Shown: positions 25,377-32,539 of the stretch, in pieces
Position numbering within the stretch: position 1 is the first letter of the stretch
Layout of the letters: every line of letters begins with the position of its first letter
NCBI GenBank assembly: GCA_963829845.1
Contig: CAWHKD010000030.1
Span: forward strand, 62,001-126,000
Reading direction: 5' to 3'
DNA from: Gaiellasilicea sp963829845
GTDB taxonomy: Bacteria > Actinomycetota > Thermoleophilia > Gaiellales > Gaiellaceae
Length of the DNA: 64,000 nt
Notes under the pieces: model-generated
Database searches by the model: none
What the model was told of the DNA's origin: nothing
The model's input: only the letters and a program-made list of their open reading frames with translations
Position numbers and translations under genes: made by a program

Positions 25377-25809
25377 GTATCTGAAGGTCAACGGCCACGA
25401 CCACTCGTTCCAGGCGCCGGTCGGGCAGACGCTCGCCGAGACCCTGCGCGACGATCTCGGGCTGACCGGAACGAAGATCGCCTGCGGCGAAGGACACTGC
25501 GGCGCGTGCACAGTTCAGCTCGACGGCGTGCCGGTACTCAGCTGCATCACGCTCGTGCACACGGTCGGCGAGCGCGAGGTGACGACGATCGAGGGGCTCA
25601 AGGACCATCCGCTGGTCGATGCCTTCGTCCGCACCGACGCGCTCCAGTGCGGCTTCTGCACGCCCGGCCAGATCGTCTCGGCCGCGGCGCTCGTTGCCGA
25701 GAACGCCGAGCCGTCCGCCGACGAGATCAGGCACCGCATGGCCGGAAACCTCTGCCGCTGCGGCACGTATCCGCGGATCGAGGAGGCGATCTCGACATGG
25801 AGGTCGTGA
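25324..25809 (+). CDS. Molybdenum hydroxylase small subunit, [2Fe-2S] protein (CoxS/XdhC-like)
   Basis: A 161-residue protein with both cluster domains: GTKIACGEGHCGACTVQLDG...SC (plant-type 2Fe-2S) and DALQCGFCTPGQIVSAAAL with NLCRCGTYPRI (helical 2Fe-2S). It passes electrons from the Moco subunit to FAD. The start is uncertain. ATG 25324 has GAGGA 6 nt upstream but lies at the edge of the hairpin core and adds ~17 atypical residues. The family-like sequence begins at YLKVNGHDHSF, and the best ribosome site (GGAGGAG, 25366-25372) points to a non-ATG start near 25381. It is first in an operon with the Moco and FAD subunits. Confidence 0.88.
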   Translation: MTVPDAARSALTGAGGDTYLKVNGHDHSFQAPVGQTLAETLRDDLGLTGTKIACGEGHCGACTVQLDGVPVLSCITLVHTVGEREVTTIEGLKDHPLVDAFVRTDALQCGFCTPGQIVSAAALVAENAEPSADEIRHRMAGNLCRCGTYPRIEEAISTWRS

Positions 25810-25810
25810 G

Positions 25811-28078
25811 ATGGCGCGGCTGATCAAGTCCGAGAAGGAGGTCGAGGGCCGGTACGAGGAGGTCTGGACGCTCGTCGAAGAGGACGCGCTCGACCAATGG
25901 CCGGCCGGGCCAGGTGCGGTCGTCGGCAAGGACGCACCACGGCTCGACGGCTACGAGAAGGCGCGCGGCGAGGCCCGCTACACGGGCGACATCAAGCTCC
26001 CCGGGATGCTCGAGAGCACGATCCTGCGCAGCCCACACGCGCGAGCGCGGGTCAAGCGAATCGACCTCGACGTCGCCGCGGCCGCGCCAGGCGTGCTCGC
26101 CATCGTCGGCCCCGGCGAGATCATCGGCATTGACGACGAGGCGGACTTCGAAGGCGACGCGGTCGCCGGCGTCGCGGCCGAGACGCTCGCGCAGGCTCGG
26201 TCTGCGCTCGAGCTGATCGAGGTCGAATGGGAGGAGCTGGAGCCGCTGCTGGACGCCGACGAGGCCGTCGCACGCGGCTCGCTGCTGCAGGAGTCGCGCC
26301 GCTACGAGCGCGGCGACTACGAGCAAGGGCTGGCGCAGGCGGACGCGGTCGTCGAGGCGGAATACACGACGCAGACGCTCAACCACAACCCGCTCGAGAC
26401 GCACCAGTGCGTCTGCGAGTGGCGTGGCGAGAGCCTCGACGTCTACGTCTCGACGCAGTACATCTGGGGGCTGCGCAGCGAGCTGGCCGAGCACCTGGGC
26501 CTACCCCAGGACAAGGTGCGGGTGATCTGTGAGTTCATGGGCGGCGGCTTCGGGGCCAAGGCCGGGATGGGCAACTACCTCGCGCTCGCCGCCGAGCTGG
26601 CGAGGAGGACGAAGCGGCCGGTGCGCTGCGCGCTCTCACGCCGGGAGGAGAATGTCGTCGGCGGCAACCGCAACGCCACGCGCCAGCGGGTGACCGCCGC
26701 GGCTCGTGCCGACGGGACGCTGACCGCGCTCGGCGGCGAGTACACGTGCGCGCTCGGCTGGTCGGGCTGGCTGCCGCCCACGGCCGGACCGACACAGCTC
26801 CTCTACGCGTGCGAGAACGTGCGCACGGTCGAGCACGGCGCCAGGCTGAACATCCCGCCGATGGCCGCGTTCCGCGCGCCCGGCTTCGTCGAGGGAACCT
26901 GGTCACTCGAGTGCGTGCTCGACAAGCTCGCAGCGCAGCTCGGCGTCGACCCGCTCGAGCTGCGGAAGCTCAACTACGCCGAGGTCGACGCGATGGACGG
27001 ACGTCCGTTCTCCTCGAAGGGCCTGATGGAGTGCTACCGCCGCGCCGAGCCGCACTGGGCGCGGCGCCAGGAGGTCCGCGCCCGCTCGGACGAGATCTGG
27101 AAGCGAGGGATGGGGATGGCGAGCCAGATCTGGTACGGCGGCGGCGGCCCGCCCAGCTACGCCTGGGTGCGACTCGGGTCGGACGGGCGCGCGAACGTGG
27201 TCACGGCGATGCAGGACATCGGCACCGGCACGCGCACGGCGGTGGCGATGGTCGCCGCGGAGGAGCTCGGCCTCCCGCTCGACCACGTCGAGGTGCAGAT
27301 CGGAGACTCGGCCCGCGGGCCGTACGCGTCGATCTCGGGTGGCTCGTCGACGCTTCCCTCGATGGGACCCGCCGTGCGCTCGGCAGCCGCGGATGCGGCT
27401 CGCCAGGTGGTGGAGCTGGCGGCGCAGCGGTTCGACCGCCCCGAGGAGACGCTCACCCTCCGCAGCGGCAACATCGTCTGCTCCGACGGCGGTAGCTGGC
27501 CGCTTGCAGAGATCACCGGCCTGCTGGACGCCGGCCAGATCCTGGGCAAAGGCGCACGCGGCCCGAACCCGACCGGGATGCGCGTGCTCACGTTCGGGCT
27601 CCAGCTCGCCGAAGTCGCCGTCGACGTCGGCACCGGTGAGGTGCGAGTCGAGAAGGTCGTCGCGATCCACGACGTCGGTCGCGTGATCAACCCGCTCGGC
27701 GCCCGCAGCCAGATCGAGGGCGGGATCATCCAGGCGCTCGGGCACACATTCTCGGAGCACCGGCTCGACGACCCGCGCACCGGCACAGTGTTGACGAAGA
27801 CGCTCGACGCGTACAAGCTGCCCACGATCGCCGACGTGCCGGAGATCGTCTGCGATCTCGTCGACGTCCCCGACGAGCACTTGACGAATCTCGGCTCGAA
27901 GGGGCTCGGTGAGCCGCCGATCGTGCCGACGGCGGCCGCGATCGCCAACGCAATCCGAGACGCGACCGGCGCAGACGTCACCTCGCTCCCAATCACGCGC
28001 GAGGAGATCCTGCGCGCGCTCCGCGAGGCCGAGGCGCGCGCAAAGGGGAAGGAGCCCGTTGCGGCTGGAGCGGCCTAG
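25811..28078 (+). CDS. Molybdenum hydroxylase large subunit, molybdopterin-binding (xanthine dehydrogenase family)
   Basis: A 755-residue Moco subunit. It has the Ald_Xan_dh hammerhead (RLDGYEKARGEARYTGDIKLPGML), the FMGGGFGAKAGMGNYLALAAELA Moco-contact loop, PPMAAFRAPGFVEGTWSLE, and the C-terminal GSKGLGEPPIVPTAAAIANAI, whose Glu is the catalytic base of the family. CoxL of CO dehydrogenase has an A-Y-x-C-S-F-R loop; here the equivalent region reads PPMAAFRAP, so it is not a form I CO dehydrogenase. The substrate is unknown (purine, aldehyde or aromatic). The ATG is 1 nt after the small-subunit stop. Confidence 0.92.
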   Translation: MARLIKSEKEVEGRYEEVWTLVEEDALDQWPAGPGAVVGKDAPRLDGYEKARGEARYTGDIKLPGMLESTILRSPHARARVKRIDLDVAAAAPGVLAIVGPGEIIGIDDEADFEGDAVAGVAAETLAQARSALELIEVEWEELEPLLDADEAVARGSLLQESRRYERGDYEQGLAQADAVVEAEYTTQTLNHNPLETHQCVCEWRGESLDVYVSTQYIWGLRSELAEHLGLPQDKVRVICEFMGGGFGAKAGMGNYLALAAELARRTKRPVRCALSRREENVVGGNRNATRQRVTAAARADGTLTALGGEYTCALGWSGWLPPTAGPTQLLYACENVRTVEHGARLNIPPMAAFRAPGFVEGTWSLECVLDKLAAQLGVDPLELRKLNYAEVDAMDGRPFSSKGLMECYRRAEPHWARRQEVRARSDEIWKRGMGMASQIWYGGGGPPSYAWVRLGSDGRANVVTAMQDIGTGTRTAVAMVAAEELGLPLDHVEVQIGDSARGPYASISGGSSTLPSMGPAVRSAAADAARQVVELAAQRFDRPEETLTLRSGNIVCSDGGSWPLAEITGLLDAGQILGKGARGPNPTGMRVLTFGLQLAEVAVDVGTGEVRVEKVVAIHDVGRVINPLGARSQIEGGIIQALGHTFSEHRLDDPRTGTVLTKTLDAYKLPTIADVPEIVCDLVDVPDEHLTNLGSKGLGEPPIVPTAAAIANAIRDATGADVTSLPITREEILRALREAEARAKGKEPVAAGAA

Positions 28079-28889
28079 CTCGTCCGCGGAGGCGGTGGCC
28101 TCGCTCGCCGACGGACGCGCGCTCGCGGGCGGCACGGAGCTCGTGCCGCTGCTGCGTGACGGGATCGTCGCGGCAGAAAAGCTTGTCGACGTCCGCGGCG
28201 CCGTGCCGACCGGCATCTCCGGACGAACGATCGGCGCCGGCACGACGCTGGCCGAGCTCGAAGCCTCAACGGAGATTCCTACGGCACTGCGCGAGGCGTG
28301 TCGGCTGGCGGCGTCGCCCCAGCTCAGGAACATGGGCACGATCGGCGGCAACCTGCTCCAGGCGACGCGCTGTTGGTACTGGCGGCTCAAGTTCCCGTGC
28401 CGGCTGCACGGCGGCGACACGTGCCACGCACGCGACGGCCAGCACCGCGAGCACGCGTTCTTCGGGAACGACTTCTGCGCCTCCGCGCACCCCTCCGACC
28501 CGGCCGCCGCCCTGCTCGCGCTCGGCGCCCGCATCCACACCGACCGACGCGAGCTCGGGCTCGCCGAGCTCTACCGACTGCCCACGGAGGACGACCGCTC
28601 GATCACGACCCTCGCTCCCGACGAGCTGATCCTCGAGCTCGAGCTGCCCGAGGTCGAGGCGAGCGCCTACCTGAAGGCGATGGACCGGCAGCGCTGGGCG
28701 TTCGCGCTTGTCGGCGTCGCCGCCGCGCGCGTCGGTGGCGAGATTCGGATCGCGCTCGCGGGGGCGGCGCCGGTCCCGTGGTTGCTGTCGTCACGCGACG
28801 AGCTCGACCGCGCCACACCGCTCGAAGGCACGGCGTTCAAGGTCGAGATCGCCCGCACACTCGTGACGCGAGCGATCGCGGCGCTCTAG
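28059..28889 (+). CDS. Molybdenum hydroxylase FAD-binding medium subunit with cysteine-rich insert
   Basis: A 276-residue FAD_binding_5 protein: RALAGGTELVPLLRDG and NMGTIGGNLLQATRC, followed by the CO_deh_flav_C-like end. It starts at TTG overlapping the large subunit by 20 bp, with AAGGAG just upstream. Between residues 105 and 140 there is an insert with Cys 105, 114, 122 and 140 (RCWYWR, PCRLHGGDTCHA, DFCASAHPSD). In 4-hydroxybenzoyl-CoA reductase the beta subunit carries an extra [4Fe-4S] cluster in a comparable insertion, so an extra cluster is likely here. It completes the three-subunit enzyme. Confidence 0.88.
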   Translation: MRLERPSSSAEAVASLADGRALAGGTELVPLLRDGIVAAEKLVDVRGAVPTGISGRTIGAGTTLAELEASTEIPTALREACRLAASPQLRNMGTIGGNLLQATRCWYWRLKFPCRLHGGDTCHARDGQHREHAFFGNDFCASAHPSDPAAALLALGARIHTDRRELGLAELYRLPTEDDRSITTLAPDELILELELPEVEASAYLKAMDRQRWAFALVGVAAARVGGEIRIALAGAAPVPWLLSSRDELDRATPLEGTAFKVEIARTLVTRAIAAL

Positions 28890-28906
28890 ATACGATCGCG
28901 CTCGTC

Positions 28907-29578
28907 ATGCGACGCGCGCTCCTTCCTTCGCTACTCAGCCTGGTGCTCGCGCTGTCGCTCTCGGCCTGCGGCGGCGACGACGAGGAGTCGTCAGGCGCTG
29001 GCACCGGTGCATCGTCCACCGCGAACGACGGCTGCGAGACCGTCGACGCGCCGGAGGCGAAGGCCGACGGCGGCGAGACGGCGCCCACCGGCTCGCTCGA
29101 GGCCGGCACGACGTACGAGCTCGTCGTCGAGACCAACTGCGGCAGCTTCACGATCAGGCTCGATCCAACGCTCGCGCCGAAGACCACAGCATCGCTCGTC
29201 GCGCTCGCCGAGGACGGGTTCTACGACGGGACAACGTTCCACCGGGTCGTCCCGGGCTTCGTGATCCAGGGCGGCGACCCGACCGGTACCGGCACAGGCG
29301 GGCCCGGCTACACAACGACTGACGAGCCGCCGACCGACACCCAGTACACCGAGGGGACCGTGGCGATGGCGAAGTCGGCAGCAGATCCGGCCGGGACCTC
29401 CGGCAGCCAGTTCTTCGTCGTCACTGCGCCGGATGCCGGGCTCCCACCCGAGTACGCCGTCGTCGGCACGGTCACGGAGGGGATGGAGACCGTGAGCGCG
29501 ATCGAGGCGCTCGGCACCGGCGACGGGCCGCCGGCAAAACCGGTCGTGATCGAGAAAGTGACCGTCCGGAAGAGCTGA
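28907..29578 (+). CDS. Cyclophilin-type peptidyl-prolyl isomerase, lipoprotein
   Basis: A 223-residue protein with a lipoprotein signal (LLSLVLALSLSACGG), an acidic/Ser-Gly linker, then a cyclophilin domain (GSFTIRLDPTLAPKTTASLVALAEDGFYDGTTFHRVVPGFVIQGGDP; GSQFFVVTA). F-H-R-V-V and F-F are the active-site residues of the fold. It assists folding of proteins outside the membrane. TACGAT lies 10 nt before the ATG, so it may have its own leaderless promoter although it sits inside the molybdoenzyme gene cluster. Its stop overlaps the next ATG by one base. Confidence 0.92.
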   Translation: MRRALLPSLLSLVLALSLSACGGDDEESSGAGTGASSTANDGCETVDAPEAKADGGETAPTGSLEAGTTYELVVETNCGSFTIRLDPTLAPKTTASLVALAEDGFYDGTTFHRVVPGFVIQGGDPTGTGTGGPGYTTTDEPPTDTQYTEGTVAMAKSAADPAGTSGSQFFVVTAPDAGLPPEYAVVGTVTEGMETVSAIEALGTGDGPPAKPVVIEKVTVRKS

Positions 29579-30093
29579 TGATCGGCGCCGTCGTCCTCGC
29601 TGCAGGTGCAGCGACGCGGTTCGGCGCGCCGAAGCAGCGGCTGCTCCTCCCCGCCGTGCTCGAGCACGTGCAGGGCCTCGACCAGGTCGTCGTGGTCGCG
29701 GGTGCGTACCCGCTCGAAGGCGCGATCGACTGCCCCGACTGGGAGAAGGGGCCGGGCGCGTCGCTCCGCTGCGGTCTCGCCGCGCTGGCCCCGGACGTCG
29801 AGGCGGCCGTCGTGGTGCTCGCCGACGGCCCCTCGCTCGCACCTGCCGCGATCGACCGCGTGGTCGCCGAATGGCGCCGGAGCGCGTCTCCTGTGGTGGC
29901 GGCGAGCTACGGCGGCGACCGCGGTCACCCGCTCCTCGTCGCACGCGCCGCCTGGGCCGAGATCCCGGACGAGGGCCTGCGCGCGTTCGAGCCGTTGCTC
30001 GTCCCGTGCGACGACCTCGGCGAGCCGGGCGACGTCGACTACCAAGCGGATCTGCCGGAAAGGTTCAAGAGTGGCGCCGACGAACCGATGTAA
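29578..30093 (+). CDS. MobA/MocA-like nucleotidyltransferase
   Basis: A 171-residue GT-A-fold NTP transferase with the signature VVLAAGAATRFGAPKQ and LADGPSLAP (the L-A-D-x-P metal motif). MocA cytidylyltransferases, which make molybdopterin cytosine dinucleotide for xanthine-dehydrogenase-family enzymes, share these motifs. The protein is slightly short for that family (usually about 190-200). Its place directly after a molybdenum hydroxylase operon fits cofactor maturation. A TGATG overlap couples it to the cyclophilin gene. Confidence 0.82.
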   Translation: MIGAVVLAAGAATRFGAPKQRLLLPAVLEHVQGLDQVVVVAGAYPLEGAIDCPDWEKGPGASLRCGLAALAPDVEAAVVVLADGPSLAPAAIDRVVAEWRRSASPVVAASYGGDRGHPLLVARAAWAEIPDEGLRAFEPLLVPCDDLGEPGDVDYQADLPERFKSGADEPM

Positions 30094-30099
30094 CACGCA

Positions 30100-30810
30100 A
30101 TGGAGCTCGTTCGCCCAGTCCCCCAGAGCCTCGAGCTCGTCACGACCCGCAGCGCGCTGGCCTCGGCGCGCCTCCATCGGCGCCTGACCGTCGAGCAGGT
30201 CGCGAAGCGCTCCGGGCTGACGCCCGACCAGATCGAGTGGCTCGAGGAGGGCCGGGTGTACCGCTTCCCCTCGACCGACCACGCGATCGAGGCGACCCTG
30301 ATTCTCTCGTCGGCGCTCGAGATCGGCCCGCGTGAGGCGCGGGAGCTCGCCGGGCTGCCGACGCCGCCACGGCCGCTCGACGTCAACCCCGCCGCCCGCC
30401 TGATCGGCGTCGCCGCGCTCTCCGCAGCGCTGATGGCGTTCGTCGCCTTCGTGCTCGTCCCCGCGGTGGCCGGAGAACCTGCCGTGACACCGATCGACCC
30501 GGTCGTCGCCCAGGCAGCGACCCTGCCGAAGCCGTGGAAGATCCACGTCGACGTGCTGAACGGCGCCGGCGACATCAACTGGACGCGCCAGGTCGGCAGC
30601 CGGATCCAGTCGCTCGCCTACACGGTCAAGAAGGTCGGGCGCGCCGACCGGTTCGACTATCCGGAGAGCGCCGTCTACTACTCCGCCGGCGGCCGCCTGA
30701 TCGCGGTCCGCCTCGCCCGGCAGCTCGGCTTCGTCACGCGTCCGCTCCCTGGGGGAACGAACCCGAATCGGCTGGTCGTGATCGTCGGCCCGCACCGCGG
30801 GCCTGGCTAG
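30100..30810 (+). CDS. Membrane protein with N-terminal HTH (RodZ-like) and LytR C-terminal domain
   Basis: A 236-residue protein. Residues ~18-75 form an HTH_25/XRE-like fold (LASARLHRRLTVEQVAKRSGLTPDQIEWLEEGRV). A transmembrane segment lies at ~100-125 (LIGVAALSAALMAFVAFVLVPAVAG), and an extracellular LytR_C domain at ~148-232 (KIHVDVLNGAGDINWTRQVGSRIQSLAYTVKKVGRADRF...VVIVGPHRG). RodZ-type HTHs bind MreB instead of DNA, and LytR_C is found in wall-teichoic/arabinogalactan attachment proteins. The combination suggests a link between cytoskeleton and wall assembly, but this is inference. It starts 6 nt after the mobA-like stop. Confidence 0.78.
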   Translation: MELVRPVPQSLELVTTRSALASARLHRRLTVEQVAKRSGLTPDQIEWLEEGRVYRFPSTDHAIEATLILSSALEIGPREARELAGLPTPPRPLDVNPAARLIGVAALSAALMAFVAFVLVPAVAGEPAVTPIDPVVAQAATLPKPWKIHVDVLNGAGDINWTRQVGSRIQSLAYTVKKVGRADRFDYPESAVYYSAGGRLIAVRLARQLGFVTRPLPGGTNPNRLVVIVGPHRGPG

Positions 30811-30812
30811 CC

Positions 30813-31055
30813 CTAGAGGCCGTCGGCGGTCGGGCCGCGGAGCTCGGTCAGCTTTGCCATCAGACCTGCGGGCATGCGCTCGGTCGCGGTCGTCCGGATG
30901 TAGCGACGAAGCTGCGCCTCGAAGCGATAGCGCCGGCGGCAGTACTCGCAGCCGCTGAGATGCCCCTCCGCGATCGTGACCTCGGCGGGTGTGAGGTCAC
31001 GGTCGAGGTAGCCCTGGAGGAGCTCCTCGCACTTCTCGCAGTCGGCATCGCTCAT
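30813..31055 (-). CDS. Zinc-finger anti-sigma factor (RsrA-like)
   Basis: An 80-residue protein with the ZAS motif: Cys 6 and Cys 9 (DCEKCEE), His 32, Cys 36 and Cys 39 (EGHLSGCEYCRRRY). In RsrA, these His and Cys residues bind zinc and release the sigma factor on thiol oxidation. It lies directly downstream of, and overlaps by 4 bp, an ECF sigma factor resembling SigR, which is the standard sigma/anti-sigma arrangement. It has no membrane segment, so it is a soluble sensor. The disulfide-stress role is inferred from the family. Confidence 0.88.
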   Translation of the reverse strand: MSDADCEKCEELLQGYLDRDLTPAEVTIAEGHLSGCEYCRRRYRFEAQLRRYIRTTATERMPAGLMAKLTELRGPTADGL

Positions 31056-31648
31056 GACAGCGTCTCCTCCGCCAGCGTCTGTTTCAGGATACGGCGACCG
31101 CGATGGAGGCGCGACATGACGGTCCCGATCGGGATGTCGAGGATCTGTGCGGCATCGGCATAGCTGAACTCGCCAAGGTCGACGAGGACGACGACGTCGC
31201 GGAAGTCGTGGGGCAGCTCGGCGAGCGCGTTGACAACGCCGCCCTGCGAGAGCCGCTCGACCACCTGCTCCTGCTCGAGCGCCTGCTCGCCCTCGACCGC
31301 GGCGAGCCGGTTCGCGAGGTAGTAGTCACCTTCCTCGAGCGGCTGCGAGTCGGGTGTTCGCTGGATCTTGCGGCCGCGATCGGTGTTCAGGTTGGTCAGG
31401 ATCCGCAGCAGCCACGCGCGCATGTTCGTGCCCGGCGTGAACGAGCGCCAGCTCCTGAACGCACGGGCATAGGTGTCCTGAACCAACTCTTCGGCCTCCT
31501 CTCGCGTACCGACCATTCGGCGCGCGACCCGGTACACCTGGTCGGCGAACCCGAGCGCCTCCTCCTCGAAGTGGACGCGCTCCCGAGCTTCAGTGGCAAC
31601 TCGCCGCGCTGCGTCCTCTTCTGGCTCGGCTGCACCGGACTCACTCAC
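31052..31648 (-). CDS. ECF RNA polymerase sigma factor (SigR-like)
   Basis: A 198-residue sigma factor. Region 2 is FADQVYRVARRMVGTREEAEELVQDTYARAFRSWRSFTPGTNMRAWLLRILTN. Region 4 is LPHDFRDVVVLVDLGEFSYADAAQILDIPIGTVMSRLHRGRRILKQ, whose P-I-G-T-V-M-S-R-L-H-R-G-R-R is typical of the SigR/SigH oxidative-stress group. It directs polymerase to stress promoters when freed from its anti-sigma partner encoded next. GTG is preceded by TAGGGT with a 6-nt gap (leaderless). Confidence 0.92.
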   Translation of the reverse strand: MSESGAAEPEEDAARRVATEARERVHFEEEALGFADQVYRVARRMVGTREEAEELVQDTYARAFRSWRSFTPGTNMRAWLLRILTNLNTDRGRKIQRTPDSQPLEEGDYYLANRLAAVEGEQALEQEQVVERLSQGGVVNALAELPHDFRDVVVLVDLGEFSYADAAQILDIPIGTVMSRLHRGRRILKQTLAEETLS

Positions 31649-31709
31649 CCGGCCACCCTAATTGGTCTGACGCGAAGAAGAACGCCCCCGCGCGCACGCC
31701 TATTCCCTC

Positions 31710-31928
31710 TCAGACCTGCTCGACCTCCGGAAAACCGCCGCGCTTCAACGTCTCGACGATCGCGTCGCGGCTCGTGAGGCCGTCGTCCCAGCTGAGCGAG
31801 ACCTGGCCCATGAGGGTCGCGTTCGCGGCCTCGATCCCGTCCACCTGGCGGAGCGTGCCCGCCAGCCGGCCGACGCAGCGCTCGCACCGGACGCCGCTGA
31901 CCTGGATCACGTCGCTCACGGTGGCCAT
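31710..31928 (-). CDS. Heavy-metal-associated (HMA) domain protein
   Basis: A 72-residue ferredoxin-like metallochaperone fold: VIQVSGVRCERCVGRLAGTLRQVDGIEAANATLMGQVSLSWD, with C-E-R-C as the metal-binding C-x-x-C. The usual M-x-C-x-x-C has Val-Arg before the Cys here. It could carry Cu(I) or Zn to a transporter. The start is the second of two ATGs; it overlaps the stop of the upstream ABC ATPase (TGATG), so it is translationally coupled to that exporter operon. TAGGAT 7 nt upstream could also give a leaderless transcript. Confidence 0.8.
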   Translation of the reverse strand: MATVSDVIQVSGVRCERCVGRLAGTLRQVDGIEAANATLMGQVSLSWDDGLTSRDAIVETLKRGGFPEVEQV

Positions 31929-32539
31929 CATCTCGATCCTAGCGAGAGCTCTGCGTCCGCCTGCTCGATCAGCAATGGGTCGTGCGTCGCGCAGATCACC
32001 GTCGCGCCGGTCGTGTGGGCGACGTCGGCGAGGAGCGCGCCGAGGGCGAGCGCGTTGGCGCCGTCGAGCCGCGCGGTCGGCTCATCCGCGACGATCACGC
32101 GCGGCTCGACTGCGACTGCCCGCGCGAGCGCTGCTCGTTCGCGCTGGCCGGCCGAGAGCTCGGCGACAGGACGGTCGGCGTGCTCGGCGAGCCCGACCGC
32201 TGCGAGCGCTGGAGCCGCCTTGTCGGTCGGAAGCCCGCGGAGCTCAAGGGCGAGCTCGGTGTTCTCCCGCGCGCCGAGGAAGGGTGTCAGACCGGCGGTT
32301 TGGCCGACGAACGCGAGCCTCGTCCTCCGCAGCTCGGCGCGCCCCGCCCGGTCGAGTCCTGCGAGCGAGACCCCGTCGAGCACCACGTCGCCCTCGTCCG
32401 GCAGCTCGAGGCCCGCGAGGAGGCGCAGCAACGTCGTCTTCCCCGAGCCCGAGGGCCCGGTCACGACGGTCAGCTTCCCCGGCGCGAACGCTGCGTCGAG
32501 CCGCTCGAACGGTGTCGCAGTGCCGAAGCGCTTCGTCAC
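31928..32539 (-). CDS. ABC transporter ATP-binding protein (LolD/MacB type), second ATPase
   Basis: A 203-residue ATPase with Walker A (VTGPSGSGKTTLLRLLAG), Q-loop (LAFVGQTAGL), a signature that reads L-S-A-G-Q-R-E-R (variant of LSGGQ), Walker B (RVIVADEPTARLDG) and H-loop (VICATHDP). It is short and starts at GTG (VTKRFG), overlapping the first ATPase gene by 4 bp. With that gene and the FtsX-type permease it forms an exporter of the lipoprotein/macrolide (MacB-like) group. Confidence 0.87.
   Translation of the reverse strand: MTKRFGTATPFERLDAAFAPGKLTVVTGPSGSGKTTLLRLLAGLELPDEGDVVLDGVSLAGLDRAGRAELRRTRLAFVGQTAGLTPFLGARENTELALELRGLPTDKAAPALAAVGLAEHADRPVAELSAGQRERAALARAVAVEPRVIVADEPTARLDGANALALGALLADVAHTTGATVICATHDPLLIEQADAELSLGSR

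Noticed and set aside
25926..25937. GGCAAGGACGCA inside the molybdenum hydroxylase large-subunit gene, identical to the start of the hairpin core.
   Set aside because: It encodes the conserved V-G-K-D-A-P-R segment, has no second core half and no complementary arms nearby; chance match.
25811..28078. Calling the molybdenum hydroxylase a CO dehydrogenase (coxSLM).
   Set aside because: The large subunit lacks the A-Y-x-C-S-F-R active-site loop of form I CO dehydrogenase, and the FAD subunit has an extra cysteine insert not found in CoxM.
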